64,000 nucleotides of DNA from Entamoeba invadens IP1 (taxonomy: Eukaryota; Evosea; Mastigamoebida; Endamoebidae): assembly GCF_000330505.1 (NCBI RefSeq), contig NW_004440095.1, positions 63,785-127,784 of the forward strand, given 5' to 3'. Position 1 is the first letter of the stretch. Every line of letters begins with the position of its first letter. The notes below the pieces were generated by a model. That model worked only from the letters and a program-made list of their open reading frames with translations. It made no database searches and was not told the DNA's origin. A program made the translations under genes and the position numbers. Positions 21,901 through 31,684 of this stretch are shown here, in pieces.

Positions 21901-23771
21901 AACACACAAATTCTGCTGAATGACAATAAAGAAGAACAAACAGAAGCGAAAGACACACTTGAAGATGAAAAGCAGCCACTCCAACAAGTCAAAATAGTGA
22001 AGATTAAAGAGATGGAGACGACAGATATACAACAAATGTGGAGATGTGGAGTGATATCAAACTTTGAGTATTTGATGTACCTTAATGTGAAGAGTGGAAG
22101 AAGTGGACTCGACGTTTCACAGTACCCCGTGTTCCCTTGGGTCATTAAAGATAACAAAAGCCAATCCATCGACTTAAGCTCAAAACAGATATACAGAGAT
22201 CTTGCATATCCCGTTGTCGCACAAGACGAAGAGCGCCGCAAGAAGTTGCAACACAAATTTGCGGAGGTTGGGACGCATTATGGGAACCATTACAGTTCTA
22301 TAGCAACGCCTTTAGTCTTTCTGTTTCGAGCTGAGCCATACACGTACATGCACATGAAACTCTTCGATGGGCATTTTGACACGGAACGGCTGATCGGCTC
22401 GATTGGGAATTTCTATGACAATCTCCAGACAACGCCGATCGAGGCTATACCGGAGTTCTACTACTTGCCACAATTCACGATGAACTTCAATACCATTGAC
22501 TTTGGGAAAAAGAAAGATAGAAGCACTTTAAAGAACATGGAGCTTCCGGTGTGGTCTAAAAATGACGCGAGAGAGTATATTCGAATTAATATTATGGCAC
22601 TTGAGTCACCATATTGTAGCGAACATCTGTGCGAATGGATAGACTTGATCTTTGGTTCAAAGCAACGAGGAAAGGCTGCAGAGGAGTTCTGTAATATATT
22701 TCCTCCAAGCACTTATGAAGTGGATTATAGTAAAATGGATGAAAAAGAGGTCAAAGTAACTAAAGAGCGTGTGAAGAATTTTGGCGTCTGTCCACTTCAG
22801 TTGTTCACTAAGAACCACCCGAAGCGCGACGTAGAGAGAAGTGTCTATTACAGTGGGATATTTGGTAAAGAAGCGATGTATACAATTGACGTTGAAAAGA
22901 AAGTCGGTTACAATGTTGGGAACATGCGGTTAGTTAATTCAGAAGTCTTAACAAGTCGGTGGGACGAACTTGTGTTGAGTGAATTTACTGCGCGAGTTTT
23001 GAAGGGTGGAGTACTTCGTCTTGAAGAGCAACAGAAGGTGAGATATTACGACGAACTGAGTATAGGGAATATCGTGGTGAGCGACGCACGAATAGTAGTA
23101 GTTGGAGGAGAAGGTGGTGAGTTAAGTGTAGTGAAAAGAGAGACAAATGAGACGGGAAGATTACTTGGACATGACAGTGATGTGAGTGTCTGTGTAATAG
23201 GGCGAATGAGTAAAATAATAGTGACTGGGGATGTCAATGGGAATTGGTGTATTTATGATAGTTGGACGTTGTTATGTCTCCATAAAGCACAAGAAGGGGA
23301 AGGTTTGTTATTATTCTTATTAATATATTTATAGTATTCAATAGTTAATATATATTAATTACTATATTTAATTAATTTAATATTAATGAAATAAATTAAT
23401 GAGAATAACACTAAGGAATTGTTTCTATATCAATAGACGACCAAATAGGCGACTTTGTTATTGCGACGCGGAACACTGTGATTCATTACGATATTAATGG
23501 AGACCAAATTGGAGAATCAATTTGTTTGAGTGGAGTAACGTCTGTAGTCATCACACAAAGTCCCATTTGGACGGATGATATTTTCTGTGCTGTTGGTACA
23601 TCAAGTGGAGAAATCTCACTGTGGAAATTGGCAGTGTCTAATGTTCGAAAGAATATACTCATTGGGACTATCCCCGTGTTTCCAGCACCTATTAAACAAA
23701 TCATTTTAGAAACAACGAACTCTGCGTTGCATGTTGCGACATATAACAATGTCATTCTGTGTATTCATTGA
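15949..23771 (+). CDS. BEACH-WD40 protein (neurobeachin/LvsA/LYST type), two exons
   Basis: I model join(15949..23302, 23416..23771), about 2,569 residues. The frame is open upstream to 15898, but the first ATG is at 15949 (MQRLEQYYLDYI). The first 700 residues are helical repeat-like. A ConA-like lectin module follows (about 770-885; TWHHLGVVMNDFLTLYIDG), then more helical repeats and a PH-BEACH domain (about 1825-1965). The BEACH domain (about 2025-2265) has its hallmarks: GVISNFEYLMYLN, YPVFPWV, THYGNHYSS, FDGHFD, PEFYYLP and LPVWSKNDAREYI. C-terminal WD40 repeats continue across the intron (exon 2: SISIDDQIGDFVIATRNTVI). BEACH proteins act as scaffolds in vesicle fusion, lysosome size control, phagocytosis and cytokinesis, which fits a phagocytic amoeba. 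Confidence 0.9.
23303..23415 (+). other. Intron of the BEACH gene
   Basis: The donor is GTTTGT and the acceptor ACACTAAG, with phase 1 on both sides (G then GA gives Gly). Removing 113 nt joins the WD40 frame LCLHKAQEGE to IVSISIDDQ. An earlier TAG does not keep the frame open. Confidence 0.75.
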
Positions 23772-24290
23772 ATAGTTTTGTATTGTTTGTGTTAGTTGGT
23801 AAGCAATGAAAAAGCAGACGAAGTTGAATTTTTCTCTTTTGAGGTATGACTCATAACTTTTGGGGGATTGAAAACTTTAAAGAGGTTTTTGTGTTTTTNN
23901 NNNNNNNNNNNNNNNNNNNNNNNNNNNNNNNNNNNNNNNNNNNNNNNNNNNNNNNNNNNNNNNNNNNNNNNNNNNNNNNNNNNNNNNNNNNNNNNNNNGG
24001 TTTTTGTGTTTTTTTTATAGAAGCATAATTGAGACTGGACTCAAGAAAACAAAGGTCGGGCAAGATTAAGAAATTCTGGATACAATTTTTCATTTCAAAA
24101 GTTCAGACAAGATCGAATTTTAATATGGTTGTGTTAATACTTGACTACTATTATATTATTATATATCAATAGTATTCGATTGTATGAAAAACAACATTAC
24201 ATTGCAATGTAAAAGTACAACATTTATGAATAATCAAAGCCATATTAATTCTAATATAAAAAGACCCAAACACACTGAATATAACAAAGC
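23772..24290. other. Intergenic with assembly gap
   Basis: This spacer lies between the BEACH stop and the S41-like gene. It contains 100 Ns. An ATATAAAAAG box about 30 nt before the ATG at 24291 is a plausible TATA element. I see no genes here. Confidence 0.5.
23899..23998. other. Assembly gap (100 N)
   Basis: There are exactly 100 Ns, the conventional size for a gap of unknown length. The 15 bases before it (23884-23898) and after it (23999-24013) are the same: GGTTTTTGTGTTTTT. Confidence 0.95.
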
Positions 24291-26450
24291 ATGTTACTCT
24301 TCTTATATATATTGTCTACATTGTCTATTCAATGCGATAATTTGAAAAATTACAAGACGTACAATTACTTGGAGATTATGGAATGTGTACACACAATCCA
24401 AATATCAAGTAAAAATAAAGTCCAAATGATTACAGGTCTTAAGCATTTGTACGAACAAGTTTACGCTTACAATGATATTATGAAGAACCCACCACAACCT
24501 TCTTTCGACTCTGAATACTACAAACCAAATGACTTGATTGCTAGAATGGATAAATTGGACATGACAGATGGTGAACTCTACCCCTTTTACTATGAACTCA
24601 AACAAATCATTAAAGACGCTTACGACCTGCATTTATCAGTCAATTTGAACTCAGTGAATGATAAGAAAAATAAATATATCATTGACAATATATTCTACTT
24701 CCTTCCATTCAACTTTAATATTGATGAGAATAAAAACACTCGTTTGAGTGTGGCAAACATCTCACCGGAAATACTCACAGACGACATGTCTGCAGAGATA
24801 GCAAAGCATGCCACAGAGTCTGTTGTCTCAATTAATGGAGTTACTCCTCTTGAATTCATTAGAACTTTTGCGAATAAAAATGTTGGAGTCAAGTCACCAA
24901 GTGGACGATTTTCATATGCACAGAGTTCAATGACACTCTCTTCTTTGAACTATAATCCCCTTACCGAAGAAGAGTTGTCCACAACCTTTGAAATTAAGTA
25001 CGAGAGTGGTGATATAGTGAAAGCACCTTATTACTTCTTGTACGTCTCAACGAGTTCTCTTTCAGAAAGTGCACAAAAGAGATTAAAAACACATGACATT
25101 GGGTCAAATTACTCTCCTCTTAAATTTAAGGACCTCATGCCTGAGGAAAAGACAAGAGAAAATGGCAAAAGAAGTGATCAAGAAGGTGCATTCAAATTTG
25201 ACTTTGAAGACATTACAGGTGACTACAGTTGCAAGACTTATAACGACAAAAAGATTAACGTGTTGGTGTTAAAAAGCTTTTCCATGAGTAATGTACTTGC
25301 TTTCTATTCGGTGTCAAATACTCTTTTAAAATGTGCAGAACAGTTTGATAACAATGATTACCCCATTGCCGTAATTCTTCCACTCAATGGAGGGGGTTTC
25401 ATTAATCTTGGGTTGGATGTTGAGAAGTTCTTATCACCACACAGCGACACTGAAGTAATAACTTCAGTTCGTTCAAGTGATATGTCTGGTCAGGTATTAC
25501 TTGCAGGAACTGCTGAAGCTTTTCTTAGTCCAGAAAACTGTGAAAAAAGGTACATAATTGAAAATGGAAGTGGAGACTTAGGAGACTGGTTCTATAATTA
25601 CCAAACTATTGACTATGGAAATGGAGTCTTGCACTATAGAACACAACCATCTTATTACCTCCATGGAGCTTTAGTCCAAATGAATTTAACAAAACATATC
25701 CGAAAGCCACAGGATATCGTCGTCTTCACAGACTCTTTCTGTTACTCCACTTGTTCTTTTTTCACTAAAGGGTTGGTTGAAAGAGGCGAAGCTATATTAG
25801 TAGGATTCAGCGGAGACCCCGAAGGAGATATAGAACACTTTGATGTTGGACAAGCACCATCCAGTGTCATCCAAGCAGGTGACATTAAAGACGATGAGCA
25901 ACAAGCACTCAAAAAGATGGGGGTTTCTGCTGCTGTGACATACTTTGAGACATCTAAATTCCACTATGACTTGAAGGAGACTATACCCCGAGAATATATA
26001 GCAGACCGAGTCGACGAGAGAGTTAACTTATATACCTACACTAACGACAAAACTGATACTTTCATGGACAAAGCTCTCGAAATCATTGAGAAGTACAAGA
26101 CTCAGTGTAACTCGCACAACAAGAGACTTGTTAAAGAAACAAGTGAGTGTGATAATAAAATGACCATTAAACACGCACATGGTGGATACGTCTGTGGTGA
26201 TGACAACAAGTGGACTACAACATGTGTCGCTTCGTACTGTGATGAAGGCTATAAATTCGATTATTATAATCAAAAATGTATTGAAGATGTATGTAACCTC
26301 CCTGAAAATGACGATACTTGGATATGGATCACTGTTGGAGTTGTGAGTGGGGTATTCGTGTTGATTGTCTTCCTCATTCTTGTTGGTGTTATTGTCTTCT
26401 TTGTAATGAAGAAGAAGAAGAGCAAGTCTCAATACACTGGTTTAGCTTAA
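24291..26450 (+). CDS. Peptidase S41-family-like type I membrane protein
   Basis: This 719-residue protein has a signal peptide (MLLFLYILSTLSIQC), a large ectodomain, one TM segment near the C-terminus (about residues 680-705) and a short Lys-rich tail (MKKKKSKSQYTGLA). The ectodomain has an S41/ClpP-crotonase-like core: INVLVLKSFSM, then YPIAVILPLNGGGFINLG, and VVFTDSFCYSTCSFFTKGL, where the Ser of YSTC occupies the nucleophile position of S41 proteins. A Cys-rich segment (about 610-670) precedes the membrane. S41 members are processing serine proteases, but many Entamoeba relatives are divergent, so activity is uncertain. Topology puts the domain outside the cell or in the lumen. Confidence 0.75.
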   Translation: MLLFLYILSTLSIQCDNLKNYKTYNYLEIMECVHTIQISSKNKVQMITGLKHLYEQVYAYNDIMKNPPQPSFDSEYYKPNDLIARMDKLDMTDGELYPFYYELKQIIKDAYDLHLSVNLNSVNDKKNKYIIDNIFYFLPFNFNIDENKNTRLSVANISPEILTDDMSAEIAKHATESVVSINGVTPLEFIRTFANKNVGVKSPSGRFSYAQSSMTLSSLNYNPLTEEELSTTFEIKYESGDIVKAPYYFLYVSTSSLSESAQKRLKTHDIGSNYSPLKFKDLMPEEKTRENGKRSDQEGAFKFDFEDITGDYSCKTYNDKKINVLVLKSFSMSNVLAFYSVSNTLLKCAEQFDNNDYPIAVILPLNGGGFINLGLDVEKFLSPHSDTEVITSVRSSDMSGQVLLAGTAEAFLSPENCEKRYIIENGSGDLGDWFYNYQTIDYGNGVLHYRTQPSYYLHGALVQMNLTKHIRKPQDIVVFTDSFCYSTCSFFTKGLVERGEAILVGFSGDPEGDIEHFDVGQAPSSVIQAGDIKDDEQQALKKMGVSAAVTYFETSKFHYDLKETIPREYIADRVDERVNLYTYTNDKTDTFMDKALEIIEKYKTQCNSHNKRLVKETSECDNKMTIKHAHGGYVCGDDNKWTTTCVASYCDEGYKFDYYNQKCIEDVCNLPENDDTWIWITVGVVSGVFVLIVFLILVGVIVFFVMKKKKSKSQYTGLA

Positions 26451-26555
26451 TTGACTTATTAAACAAAATTCTTCTCTCATAAACACTTAATTTCCTTAAG
26501 ATGTAACGAAAATGTCAACAAACACAAAAAGAACTGAATGTAAACCTCAATCTCA

Positions 26556-28133
26556 TTATTGGAACAACTTTTTAGTCACTTCAAAAATAGTGTCGTACAC
26601 ATAGTCAGCACATGTAACCAAAAGACTTGGGTTACTACTTTTGAAGTAGGCCTCTGCTTTGTTTGCTTGAGCAAAGTATCCATTTTCAAGTAACCAGTCG
26701 ATTCCCCTCCGAATAGCTTCTCTTCCTTTACTTGGCCCACTCTCTTTTTCAATGTAGTTGACTCCATTACTTGTTTTACTTTCAAAATAGACTCTTTCGT
26801 TCAACAAAAACGCGATGTCCTCTCTGATCTTCATTTTAACGTCAAACACGCCAACTTTCTTCTCACACTTTTTGTCGCCAGCTTTGTTATTTTCTTTCAC
26901 TGTGGAACACTCTGTATATTCCACACTTGCTTTACCACTCTTGAGATGAACCCCAAACCCATCTCTTTCAAAATAGAGTGTTGCATTTCCCGTTAAAGTG
27001 CCTTCATAATTATCAACACATAACACATACAACACTTCATCTTGCAACCCAACGTTATGTGGAATATACCCCTTAACTTTGGCAAAGCACTGCTCCTCGC
27101 TTTTGAAGCTCAATAAGATGACGTCAACTTTGTTCTTCGAGTCTATGTCAAGCACTTGATATTGCACTTTGTCATCCTCCAAATAACTCTCCACAGCATA
27201 TCCAACTCTTTCCATCGCCTTCACTTCAATGTTCGTGATGTTCTCAATCTGTTTGATGGTGTCGGTTATAAGGGCAGTCCCCACCTTCCACCCTTTCTTC
27301 ACAAATTCCTCATTCGTCTTAAATTTGAGTTCTAAGTAATTCCTCAAAGTCGACACAACAACTAACTCCCCGTCTTCGTGCCCACTCACATAGTCCATAA
27401 CAAGCTTCTCGACATTTGAAAAGTACGCACCAACAGTTTTGTTGACGACGTCTTCTTTGGGAACATGACACCCGTCAATAACCTTGTTGTCTCCAATCCC
27501 CAATTTCTCGACTAGCAATTCGTCGATTTTAGTCGCGCAATCAAAAACGTCGGCGTTGCTCTTCTGAACGTTCGTTTGCTCTCCAATGAGTACCTTTCTG
27601 TGGAAACTTCCTTTGTTTAAAACAGTCCGAGAAGTCTCCTCGTAAAAGGTCGAGTTCCCGTCAGTTGTTCGAACAAAAAATGAGACTGTGGTGGTCATCT
27701 CACTCTCAAAGAATACTGCAGAGAACCGTGTTTTGGGGTTGACTGTTCTTAATATCTTCAGATGGACCAACTCGGGGTCCAACTTGAAGTAATTGTCAAA
27801 GACAATAAGTTGCGAAGGGTACACTGGGGGAATTAAAAATGGGGCATAGTCTGGAAAGTAACTTCGTAAATACAACATGAAGAAACTCAGTGGCGGCAAG
27901 TCGACTTTTTTATATGAAAAGGTTGGGTCAAGCTTATATGGGACTTCTAATTGTTCTAAAACATCCTTTTGAAAGGGGTTGTTCGTCAGAGTTGATAAAT
28001 AGTATCCTCCATCCTTTAATGAGTTACTCACTTGTAAAAGAAACCCGCCATCTGGCGTTGATATAAAGGTGTCTTCAATATAACTCAGACCAATACAGAG
28101 TTGAATCAGTATCAAAATCAACATCAATGTCAT
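26556..28133 (-). CDS. Secreted protein of unknown function (525 aa)
   Basis: I do not recognise a domain. The ATG read from 28133 begins a clear signal peptide (MTLMLILILIQLCIGLS). The mature chain is soluble-looking, with few cysteines and several N-glycosylation sequons (for example NST, NKT, NIT, NAT). It ends YDTIFEVTKKLFQ without a TM segment or GPI tail, so it should be secreted or luminal. A GAAC element lies six bases before the ATG. It converges with the S41-like gene, leaving about 105 bp for both 3' UTRs. Confidence 0.65.
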   Translation of the reverse strand: MTLMLILILIQLCIGLSYIEDTFISTPDGGFLLQVSNSLKDGGYYLSTLTNNPFQKDVLEQLEVPYKLDPTFSYKKVDLPPLSFFMLYLRSYFPDYAPFLIPPVYPSQLIVFDNYFKLDPELVHLKILRTVNPKTRFSAVFFESEMTTTVSFFVRTTDGNSTFYEETSRTVLNKGSFHRKVLIGEQTNVQKSNADVFDCATKIDELLVEKLGIGDNKVIDGCHVPKEDVVNKTVGAYFSNVEKLVMDYVSGHEDGELVVVSTLRNYLELKFKTNEEFVKKGWKVGTALITDTIKQIENITNIEVKAMERVGYAVESYLEDDKVQYQVLDIDSKNKVDVILLSFKSEEQCFAKVKGYIPHNVGLQDEVLYVLCVDNYEGTLTGNATLYFERDGFGVHLKSGKASVEYTECSTVKENNKAGDKKCEKKVGVFDVKMKIREDIAFLLNERVYFESKTSNGVNYIEKESGPSKGREAIRRGIDWLLENGYFAQANKAEAYFKSSNPSLLVTCADYVYDTIFEVTKKLFQ

Positions 28134-28496
28134 TAATAGTTCTTATTAATTTCCTTTTAGATTTAATTAAAAAAAACTGAAAAACCAAAAATAAATAAAT
28201 TATTCATGTTTTAGTCTATTGTTTATTTTATTACACCACAAAATTGCATTATTAAACTAATGAAATTAATTAAATTACTTTAAAAAGAACAATTATAGAT
28301 TTTTTATTTCCTCTTTTTATAATACTAATATAGTATATTATTAATAATAAATAGTATTAATTTGATAATTTTTTTAATCGCAATTTATAATATTTGAAAC
28401 AAAAAATATTTGAAGGAAAAAAGTGGAAGAATTCTAAGAATAGAGTAGATGGAAACAAAAAAAGAATAGATAAAATAGATACTTAACTAGAAAAGC
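28134..28496. other. Intergenic between divergent genes
   Basis: This AT-rich bidirectional promoter region serves the secreted-protein and coiled-coil genes. Apart from the GAAC element on the minus side I see no specific motif. Confidence 0.4.
28139..28142 (-). promoter_or_regulatory. GAAC element of the secreted-protein gene
   Basis: Read on the minus strand, AAGAACTATTA lies directly before the ATG at 28133. It matches the core of the GAAC promoter element described in E. histolytica. Confidence 0.5.
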
Positions 28497-29150
28497 ATGT
28501 TGAGCACACAACCTACTTATGAACCGTTTGTGCTTGGGTTGGGATCGACACAAAGCAGCGAACAAAAGGACTGTCCAAAACAAATTCCTTCGTTTAATAC
28601 AAAGCAGTCTCGAAGTGACTCATCTTCTTCTACTTGTAAAATGACTATTGGACTGAAAGGAAGCCCACAGAAAACTGGTTCAGAAGAGAAGACAATTGAG
28701 TATGAAGCGGAGAAAGACCATTATAGTGAACAAAAAGGTGGACAGACTCAGTGTGTGAAAGAAGACAAAGAAACAACAGAGAAAGATGAAAAAGAGTATT
28801 CTAAGTCATATGTTGAGGTTCTTGAATGTCAATTAAAGAAATATCAAGAGATTCCTTGGATATCTGAAATAAGAAAAAAGAGGGAGACCGAAGACTTGGC
28901 ACTTTTACTTGGTAAAATGTACGAAGAGTACTGCAACGTGGTCAACGAAAACTTATTACTCGAGATGAAAATTAATGAATTGCAGGAACAACTGAACTCA
29001 ATAAAAACGGTTCACCAGCTCGTGAACAGATTCAACTCGATTCAAAAGAAGAGAACTAATGATTTTGTCTCAGTCATCAAAAACAGAATTAATTTAGAGC
29101 ATCCTCTCCAACAAACTTCTCCCACTTCTCTTCATGATGACACCAAGTAG
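28497..29150 (+). CDS. Hypothetical coiled-coil protein (217 aa)
   Basis: I do not recognise a family. Residues 1-105 are Ser/Gln/Lys/Glu-rich and likely disordered. Residues about 108-195 are strongly helical with heptad-like leucines (YVEVLECQLKKYQ, ENLLLEMKINELQEQLNSI), which indicates a coiled coil. There is no signal peptide or TM segment. The basic stretch before the leucines is too weak to call a bZIP. It starts at the first ATG. Confidence 0.55.
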   Translation: MLSTQPTYEPFVLGLGSTQSSEQKDCPKQIPSFNTKQSRSDSSSSTCKMTIGLKGSPQKTGSEEKTIEYEAEKDHYSEQKGGQTQCVKEDKETTEKDEKEYSKSYVEVLECQLKKYQEIPWISEIRKKRETEDLALLLGKMYEEYCNVVNENLLLEMKINELQEQLNSIKTVHQLVNRFNSIQKKRTNDFVSVIKNRINLEHPLQQTSPTSLHDDTK

Positions 29151-29422
29151 TTTTTCTTCACTTCAAATAGCATAGAAAACACTTTAAGCCTCATTTTTTG
29201 TAGTTTCTATTTTCTTTAGTTTCTCAAATGAACACGATATCTACTCTATTAATAAAACTATTCAATTTGAAGTATCAAACTATAATTTAACTATAAATGT
29301 ATTTCTATTTTTGAGCTATCAAACCCTTCTTTGTTGTCGACTCTTAAGAAATTGAAGAACATCAAGTTCTTGATAAACACAATTGAACCAAACGAAGAAT
29401 AACATTAAAACAGTGTGATAAA

Positions 29423-29971
29423 TCAATTTAATTCCTTGATAATGACACTTCCGCCCTTGTGTGCGAAGAAGTGGAAATCGATATCTCTTGGGAGGTCGAG
29501 TGTGTTTTTGACAAAGCCGACAATCTCTCTCAGCTCGCTCTCGCTGTCTGTTGACATCCACACAAATATTTTTGCAAAGCTTCGAAGAGAAAAGGATACG
29601 CCGTTGATCTTCTCGCGGTGTTCGAAAGTCTCGCCTATGCACGTTAACATCAACCGAAGCCACACGTCCTCTGCAACCTCTGCTTTTTCGGGTGTATTCA
29701 CTGGCATATTAAATACAAGTTTGCCGCCATTTTCAGTCGTTTTTGGCTCGACATCTTTTCTAAAGAAAAAGGAGTCGATACCCTTTGGAAGAGTTGTTTG
29801 TTTTTCAAGGCTGTCGTAAAGCCCCCAGAACTCTTCAACTGAATGGACATTAAATATAGGAGTCGCGGTGACTCCTGATGTCGAAAAGACTTGGTTTGTC
29901 CCCGGGTCAAACCAATACGTCCAACCCGTTTGGAGGAGGTGGAGTGGGATAATTTCTTTAGCTTTTGTCAT
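29423..29971 (-). CDS. Divergent translation initiation factor eIF4E-like protein
   Basis: This 182-residue protein has the length and block order of eIF4E, the cytoplasmic mRNA cap-binding protein that recruits eIF4G. Recognisable blocks are LHLLQTGWTYWFDPG (family HPLQxxWxLWF), HSVEEFWGLYDSL (family TVEDFWALYNHI, the eIF4G-binding Trp kept), DVWLRLMLTCIGE (family FWLETLLCLIGE) and KIFVWMSTDSE (the Trp facing the cap phosphate side kept). The two Trp that sandwich the m7G base in human eIF4E (W56 and W102) appear to be missing: the first falls in VFSTSGVTATPIF and the second in VEPKTTENGGKLVF. Cap affinity may therefore be low or altered, so it may be a paralogue rather than the main cap-binding factor. 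Confidence 0.8.
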   Translation of the reverse strand: MTKAKEIIPLHLLQTGWTYWFDPGTNQVFSTSGVTATPIFNVHSVEEFWGLYDSLEKQTTLPKGIDSFFFRKDVEPKTTENGGKLVFNMPVNTPEKAEVAEDVWLRLMLTCIGETFEHREKINGVSFSLRSFAKIFVWMSTDSESELREIVGFVKNTLDLPRDIDFHFFAHKGGSVIIKELN

Positions 29972-30348
29972 AGTAATATGTTATTCAGTTCAAGTTCTTT
30001 TTCTTGGAATGGTTGAATTGTACTAGTTAAATACTAGTAAAGTTGAATACCATTAGTACTATAGCTTTAATTGTTTTAATAATTAAAATGGTTTAGATAT
30101 ATTAGATAGTATAAAAACTATAAAAATAAATTATAATATTTAATTAATTAAATTTAATTAATAATTTAAAATAACTAAATGCTAAATTATAATTAAAATA
30201 AATTAATAATGAATAATTAATAATATTGAGTCTAAAAATACGACTAGAATGTATCGACTAGACTCTATTTTTTACGTTCATGATTTGATATTGTTGATGA
30301 TTAAAAAAATTTGGTAGTACATACAAAGTAAAAAAAGAAAGAATACAA
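29972..30348. other. AT-rich intergenic
   Basis: This spacer lies between the eIF4E-like promoter and the stop codon of the LRR-DSP gene. Apart from the GAAC pair it is TTAATTA-type low-complexity sequence. Confidence 0.4.
29988..29997 (-). promoter_or_regulatory. Double GAAC element of the eIF4E-like gene
   Basis: Read on the minus strand, AAGAACTTGAACTGAAT carries two GAACT cores 17-26 nt upstream of the ATG at 29971. Confidence 0.5.
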
Positions 30349-31376
30349 TTATGGCTTATATTGCGAAAGTTGCTCGAGGAACCCTGAATTGGGAGATGCA
30401 CAAGTTCGTTTCTCTTTGACTCTTTGAAGAGCATCCTCGAGCGGCAACGAATTTTTTTTCATCAAGTACGCCACGACAAGGGAAGCGGAACGACTGACCC
30501 CTTGTACACAGTGGACTAAAACGTTTCGTTCAGTTGAAACAAACTTGTCGATGAAGTCGAACGCTGGGAGGAAATAAGGAGAGATGGTATCAGATGGCAT
30601 ATCCCCACAGTCTATAAAGTAATATTCGACCTTCTTACTGACATACAAAGGTTTTGTACCAATCGAGAGTACGCCCTCGATCTCAAATTCTCGTAGAGAT
30701 GATTTCACTGAAGCTTGCACTGAGCCCAAATACAAATGAGGAAGAATACAACTTGGTATAACTTGAGAGAATGGTGTCCAGAAGTCTTTTAAATAGATTG
30801 GGTTCATGTGTAATATGGTCGTGATGCGATTTCCACACACATTCAATTTCTCGATCGACCGCAAGGGCGCCAAGCAGTCGTAGTCGAATTCCTCGAGTTT
30901 GTTCCAACTCAAGTCCAATTCACTTAACGAAGTCAATTTGGAGATTTGTTCCAAAGGAATTGCGTCGATTTGGTTGAAAGAAAGGATCAGTGATTTGAGA
31001 GTGACCAACTGACTTAAATTTGTGAATGAAGTGATTTTGTTGTTTGATAAGTTCAAATACGTCAGTGATGTCAGTGAGCCAAAATCGTTTGTTATTTGTG
31101 TGATTTTGTTATAGGACAAGTCGAGTGTGTTTAAGTTCGTGAGTATTTGTAACGATGGTGTAAATGTGAGGATGTTGTCTATAGCAAGTACTGTCTTCAC
31201 ATTGACTGAAGTGATTTTCTTAGTGTTAGATGGTTGTTGTAATGAAGTTCTAATGAACAATAGAAGAATAAATAAGAGGGACAAACGTGTTGTTTGATAT
31301 CACAGGAGATGAATTTTAATAACTTCCCGTCGCTGAGCTTCTTCTTCGAAGCATTCACATTATGACCAGTCTTCAT
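30349..31376 (-). CDS. Leucine-rich repeat dual-specificity phosphatase (LRR-DSP), two exons
   Basis: I model complement(join(30349..31218, 31287..31376)), 319 residues. The continuous frame upstream of exon 2 would need a TTG start and reads through intron sequence. The spliced model starts at an ATG (MKTGHNVNASKKK) 25 nt downstream of a GAAC box. Residues about 30-155 are leucine-rich repeats (LNTLDLSYNKITQI, LTYLNLSNNKITSF, LSELDLSWNKLEEF). Residues about 180-319 form the phosphatase with VLVHCVQGVSRSASLVVAYL, the HCxxGxSRS loop; the catalytic Cys is about residue 267. The general acid Asp is probably in YYFIDCGDMP. LRR-DSPs are an Entamoeba-enriched class that dephosphorylates Ser/Thr and Tyr; the substrate is unknown. 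Confidence 0.85.
31219..31286 (-). other. Intron of the LRR-DSP gene
   Basis: This 68-nt intron is phase 0, with donor GTTTGT and acceptor CTAACACTAAG. A nearer TAG acceptor (after TTCATTAG) would put the LRR frame out, so I prefer AAG. Confidence 0.7.
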
Positions 31377-31684
31377 ATTGCTATGAATTACAGAATTAAA
31401 GTTCACCAAAAGGTTTGTAATTCATTAATTTTTTAACCCAATTTCCCGTCTTATTTCAATTGTTGAAACCTAATAAATACAACACAAAAAGTTGTTTTAC
31501 TCAACTTGGTGGTTTGAATAAGTTGTATATAGTTAATTATACTATAATTTTATTATAATCAATTGTATTGGTAGTTGTGAATATTCAAAAGACTATTTTG
31601 TCATGTGTTTTTTTGATTCAACTTGGTGAACAAAAAAAACTATAAAATATAGTAAAAAGAATTAGAAATAAATGAAAAGAAGAA
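31377..31684. other. Intergenic
   Basis: This is the short AT-rich spacer between the LRR-DSP promoter and the revised RCE1 stop codon. I see nothing beyond the GAAC box and T/A tracts. Confidence 0.4.
31401..31404 (-). promoter_or_regulatory. GAAC element of the LRR-DSP gene
   Basis: The minus-strand sequence GTGAACTTTAATTC lies 25 nt before the ATG. It is nearly the same as the box before the secreted-protein gene at 44252. Confidence 0.55.

Noticed and set aside
23846..24093. Open frames running through the N gap
   Set aside because: They are created by untranslatable Ns and have no supporting composition.
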